A stretch of DNA of 64,000 bases from Tanypteryx hageni (Eukaryota > Arthropoda > Insecta > Odonata > Petaluridae), in contig CM054114.1 in assembly GCA_028673005.1 (NCBI GenBank), forward strand, positions 20,182,880-20,246,879, given 5' to 3'. The notes under the pieces are model-generated. The model did no database searches. It was given only the letters and a program-made list of their open reading frames with translations, and had not been told where the DNA came from. The position numbers were made by a program, and so were the translations under genes. Each line of letters begins with the position of its first letter. Within the stretch, counting starts at the first letter, position 1. Shown piece after piece: positions 52,340 to 62,074 of this stretch.

Positions 52340-52845
52340 CTCAACTATAGTTCGTGGCTGGCGGCTGAGAGACGGTATAAAGCGGGACGAGGTAATCTCG
52401 GGAAATTTAGGTCGGAAGAGGTTGCGGATATATAAGGGGGGGAGGGGGAGGGAGATACTAAGTAGCCGCCGACGTCGTAAGCCGTTACGAATAGTCGGTC
52501 GTAAAACCGGAAAAGGGGCGATGGAATGCCGGGAGAGGTTTTAAAAAGTGTGATTCGTTCTTTTTCTCTTGACCGGTTGCGACACGCCCTCTCCGCGCCC
52601 CTCAAGGCGATGATGGGCCCTTCCGCGCGGCCCTTCGTCAATTTTTAGTTTTCACGATCCCTTCTCGAGCGTTTCCGCCCGCGCCGAAAACGTCGCGTCC
52701 TTGCGGTTTGTCCTACGGCGTCCTCTACGTACGCCTCCACTTTGGCACTGGCGGAGGAAATGTACGCGAGATGGAATTGAAACGGAAATATAATGCGATC
52801 TTTGGTGACGGAAAGATTGTCGGATCCTACGCTCATGTGGGGGTT
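52340..52845. other. CpG-rich unassigned stretch
   Basis: CpG density is clearly higher than in the surroundings between about 52440 and 52740. It could be a promoter-like island of an unseen gene or a GC-rich repeat; no coding or core promoter evidence was found. Confidence 0.35.
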
Positions 52846-52849
52846 GTCA

Positions 52850-53100
52850 AATTCAATGCGTGGGACGCATGGTGGCGCCGTACTAAATCCGTGGGCCGCA
52901 TCAAAGCACCGTATCAGATCCGCGTGCCGCCTTCCATCTCAAGAACATTTTCCTGTATCCCAACTGCGTGTATTGTTTAGAATGGGAATGAAAAATAAAT
53001 TATGGATATTTTGGAAATTTTGATTTTATACATTTCGTAATTTCTTAGATTGTGTAACAATATTTTATAAAAAATACATTTAAGTTTGGACTGCATGTCA
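52850..53100 (+). mobile_element. hAT-like fragment related to the 13.4-15.3 kb element
   Basis: It has GTGGGCCGCATCAAAGCACC (compare CGGGCCGCATTAAGACACCC at 13502), then GAATGAAAAATAAATTATGG and ATTTTATAAAAAATACATTT, which match 15131-15225. A right end is not identifiable. Confidence 0.6.
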
Positions 53101-53104
53101 ATTG

Positions 53105-54775
53105 GGGTTGCCAACCGTCCATCTTTCGCAAGATTTGTCAAGTGTCCATCCCTAACCTCTGGATGGACGCGATTTATCCACCTTTCCGTAAATTTTTCCA
53201 TTTACTAGTAATTTTTTGTATATATAATAATATAAATAATAATAAATATGTTTTGGTAACACTAAGACTGAACACAACTAATAAGTTGTAAGTTGGCAGG
53301 CAAAGAGCTCGTGGTTGTGAGTTCATTTGTCAGTTCATGCATTGACTTTAAAAAATTTTCGTTCTCACTACTTTAGTACAGCTAACTTGTCAGTGTCATT
53401 TCTTACATTATGAGCTTACTGCGAGAGGATTTTCAGTATCATGGGTACAAAGTGGCGGGATGAATATAATCGATGCTTTATAAAATTAATCGAATCTAGT
53501 CTTTTAATTTTTAGAAAATTGTACTGAATTTTTAAATTTGATAAAAATTATCAAACGTTTCTGTCCTGTGAAAGTAGGATTTTTCCAAGGTCTTCCGGCC
53601 CTGTATTTGTCTGATTTGAGGAGACCGCGCCAAGTCAGCGTTCCGTCCTTCGAAAGGGACGTTAAATAGCTGGTCCCCTTGGTGCTTTTCGTGAAGAGTA
53701 AGCCAATGCCGGCACCAGGTTTCCCTCCTCCCTTCTGTTTGTGTGTGCATTTGACAGTGCAAAATGACTGTGGCAATCGACGCACTTAAAATCAATTACT
53801 AACACTAAGAAAAACGTCGATAAACAAATAAATCAACGATTTGGAATCGATAGGTCAATGATCCTCCCTCCAATTAATGTATGATGAATGCGTCCAAATG
53901 TTGTGATGTCCTCATACATAAATATGCAGCCTTATTCGAAAGTAGAGGGTTTCGTGTAATTATATTTATCTTTAGAAGCCTGCAGATGTTTTGGGAACCC
54001 ATAATTTAATGCATTCAAGTTTAGAAAAACACGTCGGTGAAAAGACCGCGTTATTCGAAGTCGCGCGGTGCATAGAGAAGCATATGGTGTGTTTTGGGGC
54101 GTGTTACAAGGTGCTACTTTTTCGAATGTGCGTTTAGTTTCGCAGTTGCTGGACGCACCGTCGCCATCTTTTATCGTGGAACGATGTTGTGACGATTTGA
54201 TGTTGTTGATGGAAGAAACAGCCGTGGCTCTGGACGGTATTCGCGATAGATAATCTTTTAGGTATTATGACCCGTGGAGAAACGGGCGACAATCACGCGA
54301 TGGAAATTGATATCTCACCGTTTTTGCACGTTGTCTTTCATTGAACCGCGATTCCGATCAAGATGTTATCTCAGAATCGGCTTCCATAATGCCTGGAGAA
54401 ATTTCGACGTAGGTGATCGCTCATTTTATTACATAAACACGCATACGTCAGATATATACTAGTATTGCCTGTCAAAAATGACTGGTTCAAATGAATTAAA
54501 ACCGAAATTACAATTTAACTCATAAATTATTGTAACTATCATCATTTATATTGATTTTTTTCTCGCAGCAGTCGGTTGTCAAGGTCAAGTTTGAGGAGGG
54601 AAGGGAATTACCATTGGGACAACAATATGAACTCGAGTTTTGACAATTCCATTGTCCTCAAGGTAGTTATCGTTGAAATGGCAATATTTCTCCAAAAATA
54701 TGCGATTTAAATGTTTAATATGAGCGATCTCAAGCTGTAGGCGAAAATGATGAATAGAAAAAGAAGTTTTACTAA
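53105..54775. other. Unassigned DNA
   Basis: GGGTTGCCAACCGTCCATC at 53106 looks like a hAT-type terminus without a found partner. Two overlapping minus frames (53504-53795) and a plus frame at 54068-54253 have no domain I recognise. Confidence 0.35.
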
Positions 54776-54777
54776 TT

Positions 54778-55515
54778 TTTATTTTCTCCGTATACTAAGT
54801 ATAGAAAAAGTATCGTTTTCATGAAAAAATCGAATTCGAGATTTCAACGGAAATACGTGTTTTAAGGTCTCCTGAACACGTTTTGACTATTTTATCGATG
54901 ATGTGTGTGTCTGTGACAGAGTTTTTGTGGGTGCTCTAACTCATAAACTATTAATCAGGTCAGCGCAAAATTTTATATTTAACATTTTTATGAAAGTCAC
55001 AATAACTGATTAGTTTTTGGTAAAATTGGTTAACCGGAAGTGGGTGTTTACTCTTGTCACATCCGTTATTTTGAAATATTTTCTTTAATATTTGATAAAT
55101 GTAAAAACGTGCTGGTATAAAAGTTGTAGGTAATTTAATTTTCTACAACCGTTGTTTGAAACAATTTCCCATAATTTAATTTTCTACAACCGTTGTTTGA
55201 AACAATTTCCCATATCATAAATTGTTGAAGAGATATTTTAAAAACGAAATTTATTTTTAGCTGCCACCACCACACCACCTACCAACGACTATTGTAAACA
55301 CATTACGCTCCTTTTTATTTTCTTAATTGTTGGAGCTTCGTGGCTATGTCCAATATCAGAAGGCCACGGTTTTAGTCTATTTCTGTTCTTTGTAAAGTCT
55401 TTAAAATTTTCTCGCAGTTCCTTAAAATATTTATTGTCATTTAACCTGTTTGGAATTTTTAGAAATATTACAGGTATGGATAAAGTCATGCGGTGGCCTA
55501 ATCAGATTTTTGTTT
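54778..55515 (-). repeat. Family A repeat, copy 8 (inverted)
   Basis: It starts with TTTTCTCCGTATACTAAGTA (right TIR reversed) and ends with CATGCGGTGGCCTAATCAGA (left block reversed). It contains a 41-bp tandem duplication (TAATTTAATTTTCTACAACC at 55131 and again at 55172) not present in other copies. Confidence 0.8.
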
Positions 55516-55519
55516 AAAA

Positions 55520-55787
55520 TAGTTCAAATCGGATAATCTTAAGTCAGTTTCTTTTTCTAATTTTAATTTCCAGAATAATACAAGCCTGCACATCGAAAAG
55601 TCTGTTTTTACGTGTTACCGTGCGAGAAATAGAAATAATCCTCTGGGTTCGAATCCCGGTCCTGTTTCCAAATAATTTTTCCTTAGTCACTTTTAATATG
55701 CGAGTTAAGCATTCCTGGAAAATGTCGAAAGGACAGACAACGGAAACTGTGATTGGGGGATATTAGTGGCAATCTATAAAAACAATC
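55520..55787. other. Unassigned DNA with isolated B-box-like motif
   Basis: CTGGGTTCGAATCCCGG (about 55643-55659) is a perfect pol III B-box-like sequence. No A box or tRNA fold was found upstream. Confidence 0.4.
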
Positions 55788-56030
55788 AGGAAAAGAAAAG
55801 CAAATTGGATAGGGCACATATTGAGAAGACAGTGTTTACAAAGGACGATCTTAGAAGGCAAAATTAGCGGAAGAAGAGGAAGAGGGAGAAAAATAATAGG
55901 AATATTATAGAATTTAAACCAGGAATATAATACTTATAGAGGTATAAAAGAGGCTTCTAGGGAGAGAGAGAAATGGAGGCAGCGATTCAGCTAAAACCTG
56001 TCTCCGGACAGCAGCATGATGATGATGATA
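55788..56030 (+). pseudogene. LINE ORF2 C-terminal remnant with (GAT)n tail
   Basis: The frame from 55788 gives RKRKANWIGHILRRQCLQRT, ILEGKISGRRGRGRKIIGIL, a stop, then YNTYRGIKEASREREKWRQR and FS. This is the WIGH(I/V)LRR...EGKI.G.R.RGRKR region near the C-terminus of many non-LTR retrotransposon ORF2 proteins. A short spacer and GATGATGATGATAAAA tail follow (56018-56033). The RT and endonuclease are absent. The clade cannot be set. Confidence 0.75.
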
Positions 56031-56039
56031 AAAATGAAA

Positions 56040-56345
56040 AGCGGCGTGTGTCTGTTTGTGTGGGTATGTGGACAGCATTTCTTGAAAACCAAGAAACTTA
56101 GAGACTTAAAACTTGATACACATACTAAAGAGATCTTGAGGGTCTGGACCTCGGGGCCAGAAGTTTGATTTTTGGAGGGAGAGGGAATGGGAGGGGGAGT
56201 CATACAAATCATACCTTACAGCATTTCTCTAAAACCAAGAAACTTGGTAAAACTTGGTAAACATACTAAAAAGCCCTTGAAGATGTGCACCTCTGGGTCA
56301 GAATTTTAATTTTTTTGGAGACCCTGACTAGAGGCCCCGCGTTAA
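56040..56345 (+). repeat. ~146-bp tandem duplication
   Basis: ACAGCATTTCTTGAAAACCA at 56072 and ACAGCATTTCTCTAAAACCA at 56218 start two diverged units, both continuing AGAAACTT, ACATACTAAA and a GGACCTC or GCACCTC segment. Confidence 0.7.
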
Positions 56346-56523
56346 TGTTTTGTAAAATTATACAACTTATTTTGTATATTCTTAGAAAAATATCAGATTT
56401 GAATCTATATTTAATTTGTTCATACCAATTAAGGGAGAATATTGATCACTAAATCTCGAGAGTATTGTGAACTTGAATGAAAATGTTAGCGAGTGAAATG
56501 AGCATGAAAATTCGAAACTGTAA

Positions 56524-56543
56524 ACTCGGGGCTAAGCCCGAGT
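56524..56543. repeat. Short hairpin
   Basis: ACTCGGG GCTAAG CCCGAGT, 7-bp perfect arms, just left of the longest (TA)n array. Confidence 0.8.
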
Positions 56544-56550
56544 AATTAGG

Positions 56551-56650
<100 letters not shown>

Positions 56651-56754
56651 TTATATAATAATTCTCAAGTGTCCGTCTGTCTGTCACGGTATTTTTTGGA
56701 CATTTCCCAATGGAATTAAGAGCTGAAACTTTCACAATCGTTAAACCCCTATAA

Positions 56755-57150
56755 GGTGGTCTCTAGAAAAATCAAACGTCCCGGAAAAAGTCTCGGATTC
56801 GACTCCGGGAGACAGTTATATTTTTTCATAAGTTTACACGGGATTTTCGATTTTTCAAGGTGCAAGGTTTAGTTCCTTCATTAATTAAAATATGTAAATA
56901 TGGATCTAATTTCTCCATGTTTAGATGTTACACGGAAGAATTTGTCAGAAACACGCATTTCTTTTCGAAATTTTATGGCTTTTTCGTACTCTTTCTGGGT
57001 GTTGCCAAGGCGAACCTCATTGTTGCCTCCGATAAATTAGCGTCTATTAAGCCTTAAAATAGACGAAAGAATCGTGTTATTCACTTCGCGCAATGTCAAA
57101 CTTAATAGATTGCAACGTTAATAATTGAAGAATATTATTATTCAATAAAC
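56755..57150 (+). repeat. Dispersed repeat C, copy 2
   Basis: Same orientation as 24660-25155. It lacks a segment present in copy 1 near 24850-24905. Confidence 0.7.
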
Positions 57151-57392
57151 ATACAAAGAGGAAGGATAACGGAGCCAAAGAGTGGCAAATCAAGTCGTAT
57201 ATTGAAGCCAGAATGTAATAAATTTCAAGCGCTTCATTTTCTGGGAGAATTCAAATGACTGTCAGGATGTTATTAATTAATCAAACAATTACATTTACTA
57301 TATATATAAGTTTTCACGCACCCACACACCTCAGAAGTTATATTTTAATCACACTACAAAGTCCCATTGATGTTCAATGGGTAACTCCGCTC

Positions 57393-57393
<1 letters not shown>

Positions 57394-57443
<50 letters not shown>
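57394..57443. repeat. (TA)n microsatellite
   Basis: 25 uninterrupted TA units. Confidence 0.95.
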
Positions 57444-57444
<1 letters not shown>

Positions 57445-57446
<2 letters not shown>

Positions 57447-58835
57447 CGACGGAATTAAACATGCGACATTAGCGTGGAACTTAGTGATCAGCGTCGGTGT
57501 TGATGCGACTGGAGTGAACTCTCGCGCGCCCTTTCGCGTCATACGATATGTTCAGTGCCTACAATCGCTACAAATTTTCCTCTTCTTCTTATCTTCCGTT
57601 TTTGATCGTCTCTTAATATCCTCCATAATTCACTCCCCCTTTTCTCCCTTCCACTCCTCGCTTCCTCTCTTCGCCACCTCCCATTTCCTTCTCAGCCCAC
57701 GCTCTTCATTTCCCAAACTTCCCCCTCTCCACCTCTCTCCGGACCACTCTTCCCACTCCTCTCCTTCCCACTCCTCTCTAAGTTTCTCCCACTCATCCTT
57801 TCCTCCTCTTCCTGACCTCGTCCTTCTCGAGTTTATTTGAGAAACGCTACTCTTGGTGATCGTCACTTGTTTACACTTTCTCCCCGCTGGCGTTTTTTCC
57901 TTTCAAATGCATCTCCTGGCGGTTTATCAGAACGACTGTGAAAGTGAATCGTGCTTCGATGTTGTTTTTTTAACGGTTCTTTTTTAAAATCTATTTATTG
58001 CAAGCTTCGCGTAATATCAGTCTCCCTGTGGAAGTTGTATAATTTTTTCGAGTACTATGAGTAAGATGAGTATTTATTAAGTTTCTAGACGCTTTCGCCC
58101 CTCTAATTTTAAAACGGGATTTTTCGTTATTTATGGTGGCATAGACCCTGCCGAACATCCTAGATGGAAAAAAAGCTGGCTTAAGCGTGGAAATTGGAAT
58201 GGTGCCATTTGGCAGCGTCGGGAATGTGGAATGTAGGAATTTCCCAAAAAACTTTCAAATGTATTTATATGCGCTGGTCGTGCTTCGGTGTACGTAGTGT
58301 CAAATGTGTAAATGCGGGGGTTTCTCGCTAAGTAACGAAAGTGCAAATAAATCGTAGCGCATGTAACACAAACCTACAGAAGATTCGATTCTTAAGCCAA
58401 TCAGAGATGGGTTTCACTGTACCTGATGCCAGAGAAGATTGATTCTTATTTAAACAACTTGAACCGGTAGTTACGGAGTTGAACAATTATCTCAAAAATC
58501 TATATGCCGATTAAATTCAAACAGAATGTTAAAAAATCACTTCATCAGTCCGTGGTGAGAAATGGCCGCACTGTATCTGAAATGGATGGAAATCCATATC
58601 TTAATGGCATCTTTTCCAACGAAAAAATTATCGAAAATAACATTCATGTATTCAGTATTCTCACGGTATAATTTTGAAAATATCGTTATGCTTTTGTTTT
58701 TGAATCAGGCATACCAACTATACGGTTCTAATAGAGCAGAGGCGCATTGGCGTACTCAAAGGGGGAAGGGGGGATGATGGGGCGGTCGCTCCCCCCTCCC
58801 GGTGTCCTCATTGCCCTCCACTGGATGCATTCTTT
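57445..58835. other. Unassigned DNA with CT-rich tract
   Basis: CT-rich from 57575 to 57835. No gene recognised. A GGGGGAAGGGGGGATGATGGGG region near 58755 resembles the G-rich subterminal region of some hAT elements but has no partner. Confidence 0.35.
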
Positions 58836-58839
58836 AACT

Positions 58840-59311
58840 CGGGCGTGCACAACATACGGCCCGCGGGACAAATTTGGCCCGCAGGTACATTCTGTGTGGC
58901 CCGGCAGGTTTTTACTCAGCTGGTGTTTCCCTTTTCCGTAAAAAAATACAAGTAAAATTTGTTACGGATATTTATCGCTTGTGTGAACAAACATTCTCTC
59001 TTATGAAGTTTAACAAAGCTCCATTACATTCAGCACTGACAGATCTGAGTTTAAGAGATTCTAAGAACAGCAACTAGCAGAATTACTCCGGATATAAGGG
59101 GAATGGCGAGAGATAAACGGTGCAACATCTCCCGTTAAGTAAATTACATACTTGTCGAACAGAAATTGCATGTTAAAGTTATGGCAATTACTCAATCTAC
59201 AATTGTGTATTTAACTGTTTTATGTACAAAACTTTTATAGCGTGGCCCGCCCAGGTCAGGTCAAGGTTGATTTTGGCCCGTGTCAAGTTTTGAGTTGTGC
59301 AACTTTGCCTG
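58840..59311 (+). mobile_element. hAT element with GGCCCGC-rich ends and transposase C-terminus
   Basis: The left end is CGGGCGTGCACAACATACGG (then CCCGCGGG) and the right end, read inward, is CAGGCAAAGTTGCACAACTC (then GGGCCAAAATC). The match GTGCACAAC/TTGCACAAC places the TIRs. No clear target duplication. It encodes a piece of hAT transposase (see next entry), so it is a deletion derivative rather than a MITE. Confidence 0.75.
58955..59075 (+). pseudogene. hAT transposase C-terminal fragment
   Basis: The frame gives VTDIYRLCEQTFSLMKFNKA, PLHSALTDLSLRDSKNSN. LCEQTFSxMKxNK...LxSxLTDxxLxD is the conserved C-terminal dimerisation segment of hAT transposases. Upstream in the same frame similarity is lost after about 10 residues. 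Fragment only. Confidence 0.85.
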
Positions 59312-59815
59312 TAACCCATTCCGCGCAAAATTCCTTGATTTGCGCTGCAGATTAGATCCTTTGGGAAAATGGGTTGGGACTTTCAAAATGATGGGTCGTC
59401 GCCAGTGGCGGCTTGGAGAGGGGTGATTGGAGCCTCCCCCTTTGAAAGTTTATGGATCCTCCCCTGCAGGGATGGTTAAACCAGCCAAACCTAGGAGCCG
59501 CGTACGATAATCTTCAGAAGACACCCAGAAACTTAACAAATAAATTTACGTACAGCCTGTATTCAGAGGGAATGCGGGTCTGATAGTCTCACTTCACCCT
59601 GCGTTGTTCTTTTCGGTAGTGAATGTTTCCGCATGCCTAAAAATGGACGAGTTTCTATTTCAAGGAGAGTAAAAGAGTAGCATTAGTCTCTTAAAGTGCG
59701 GTTTGTCCACCCCTTCAATATTGAAATGCTTTAAAGAAATTGTTAATTTTAGAGTATTATTGTGCTGGTAAAATTAAGTTAGTATATTGGAAGGGCAAAC
59801 GCATTTATTGTTAGT
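59312..59815. other. Unassigned DNA with a possible hAT left end
   Basis: CAGTGGCGGCTTGGAGAGGG at 59404 looks like an hAT terminus, but no right end was found. Confidence 0.35.
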
Positions 59816-59819
59816 ATAA

Positions 59820-60105
59820 TCTCCTCCTCTTTACTTACTCCATACACAGTATTGTTTTCATGAAAAAAATTAATTCGAGATTTCAATGGAAATACGCCTT
59901 TTAAAATCCTATGAATGCGTGTTCACTATTTTATCGATGATGTCCGTGTTCCGGTACGATAGGAATTTCATTTGAGGTGTAACTCAAAAACTACTTAACA
60001 AACCAGCACAAAACATTACATTTAGGTTTTTTTTATAAAGTCAAGCTCTGATTAGATTTTGGGTAAAATTGGTGTAACGGAAGTGTAGGTTTACCCTTGT
60101 CATTT
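59820..60105 (-). repeat. Family A repeat, copy 9 (inverted, truncated)
   Basis: It has TTTACTTACTCCATACACAG, CATGAAAAAAATTAATTCGA, GATTTCAATGGAAATACGC and TTTTATCGATGATGTCCGTG. It ends in the CCGATTTTACC-equivalent region near 60100. A still more decayed piece may lie at 62350-62420 (minus). Confidence 0.7.
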
Positions 60106-60730
60106 TTACGTTTCTGCCAAGTGCCTTCTAAAAGGCTTCATTGATGTAAATATTTGTTGTCATCTTACTGTAGATAATATTTCGATTGTCCGTCAGATTT
60201 TTTTCAGTACATTGAATGCAGCTAGGTGCCACATTTGTTTCCGTTTCGGTGATCAAATTTCCGAATTGTTGATAGCGACGCCAGAGCAGCTAAGGGTGAT
60301 ATTAACTGCGTTCAAAATTATCTCAATGGCATCTAGCGTCATATTTTGTAAACATATTTTCTTGTAAATATTGACAACGATGCCAGCGCCATCAACAGTG
60401 ACTTCAGTCATGAATATTTTGTGCGATAATTTGACCTTAACAATACGATGCGCATCAATATTTCGTTATCCGTAGCTACAAGAAACAATTCTGGTTACTC
60501 AATGTATTTTCAACGTGAAAAGTGATTCCAAGTATTTTTCACTGTGGAAATTATTCGAAGTGCTCAAACATTATTCACGAGTGTAATTGCTGATAGTTAT
60601 TGTTGAGGAAACTGTTGTCGAGAGCAACTTATAAGTACTATTGCAATCATGTTCATTACTCAGTATGAAATCATGTGCTAGCCACATAAGATTTTTCGTA
60701 TTATATTAATGCTTAAAGCACACACACACA

Positions 60731-60733
<3 letters not shown>
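60106..60733. other. Unassigned DNA
   Basis: No recognised gene or element. (CA)n run at 60719-60730. Confidence 0.35.
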
Positions 60734-60790
<57 letters not shown>

Positions 60791-60879
60791 TTAAGGAAAT
60801 GAAAAGGTAGTGATGAGGGTGGCAAGAAGGTGTTGAAGGAAGCCCAGCGGGCACTTACCAAGTATATATATATATATAT
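60734..60879. repeat. (TA)n arrays flanking a PLE-like scrap
   Basis: Array 60734-60787 and shorter array 60863-60879 enclose a 75-bp segment whose right part (CCCAGCGGGCACTTACCAAG) resembles 12191-12212. No ribozyme core is present in this shortened version. Confidence 0.65.
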
Positions 60880-60884
60880 CCTCA

Positions 60885-61735
60885 GTATATTGTTTGTTTT
60901 AAAAAAAATCCTTCCATCGCATGAATGGTTAGGGCGCGTGACGCCGCAGCGGAAGTTTCCATTTCTATAAGACGTCCGTCGAAAATCCTTCCACGCGGTG
61001 GTCGTAAAGACTCCGCATGCGTTTTCAGATTGTGTGTGGCCTCGGGTGTTTGTTAGCGCGAGCTCGTGCGTGCCTGTGTGAATGTGTGCGGTCGCTCGCA
61101 CTGCGCGGCTATAAAAAGATTTGGACGACGGGGAGACGGAACGAGATGCGCCGTGTTGAGAATGCTGGGAAAGTTACGACTGTTAGAAGTATTTCATGAG
61201 AATGTTTTACCGACGTTTTGAATTTTATCGCCTCCATATTGTCAGGAGATGACTCTGATTCCGGAAAAGGGGTCTTGAGCGTAACGCAAGGGGGAAAAAA
61301 TGAAGATTTTTTAATCAAGACAAAATTTATGCTGAGGTAAATATAGCGCAAACCTCTTATTTTATCGCTCTATAAAATCGACAAAAGTTCCACAGTACGA
61401 TGTCTAAAAACCGGCAACCTTTGGGCTTTAGAGGTTTCCGGTTTTTTTGTAATATTCCCGTTTCAGGACAATGTACATATATGTATCTGGCCTAAGCGTA
61501 AATTATGAAATAAAGTTAATGCGGAAAACATAATGAAATGTGATGTCGAATAATTCTGTTTAATTTGCTCTTCAAAAACTCGTTCTCCTTCTCGGCTTAC
61601 AAGGTAATGAATGCAATCAAGGGCTGTTTGATGATAATTTACTTCTCGTTCCGGCGGTTCATCTGCTAGCGATTAGATTTTAGATGGAGGAAGATTGTTT
61701 GCGCTTCTTTAATTACTTTTTTTAACGGATTAATG
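60885..61735. other. Unassigned DNA
   Basis: A small CpG-rich stretch at 61020-61150 and no recognised gene. Confidence 0.35.
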
Positions 61736-61739
61736 TGGC

Positions 61740-62062
61740 CAGGACCGGCCAAGCACTGAATATCCACGGGGGGCCTAAATAATGGATTTTTATTGCAGGT
61801 TTTTTTAATAAAGCATTGGTTGATAAAAAAAACATTTTTATGCTGTATTTATGCAAAAACATTACAGTAAACAGTAGATAATTCTACTGAGTCTGAGTGT
61901 TTTTTCTTCTAAATTAGTTTAGCGAGTGTTTTTTTAGTAAAATTTTATGCAAAATGTACACCCGATACTTGAATGATTGAGATCTACAAACTTCGAGGGC
62001 CCCTAATATTCGGGAGCCCGGATGCCTTGCATCCGCCGCACCCTCCCATTGGTCGGTCCTGA
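61740..62062. mobile_element. hAT MITE (323 bp) with 8-bp target duplication
   Basis: The left end is CAGGACCGGCCAAGCACTGA and the right end, read inward, is CAGGACCGACCAATGGGAGG, so TIRs of 13 bp with one mismatch. The flanking octamers AATGTGGC (61732-61739) and AATGTTGC (62063-62070) agree at 7 of 8. Different family from the 46.8-kb MITE. Non-coding. Confidence 0.88.
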
Positions 62063-62074
62063 ATGTTGCTTCAC

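Noticed and set aside
52340..52760. Promoter CpG island of a host gene
   Set aside because: CpG density is raised, but no coding exon, core promoter element or conserved frame is visible nearby.
53106..53180. hAT terminus GGGTTGCCAACCGTCC
   Set aside because: No matching right end or octamer duplication could be found.
55643..55659. tRNA or SINE based on a perfect B-box-like motif
   Set aside because: No A box at the expected distance upstream and no recurring body; TTCGAATCC can occur by chance.
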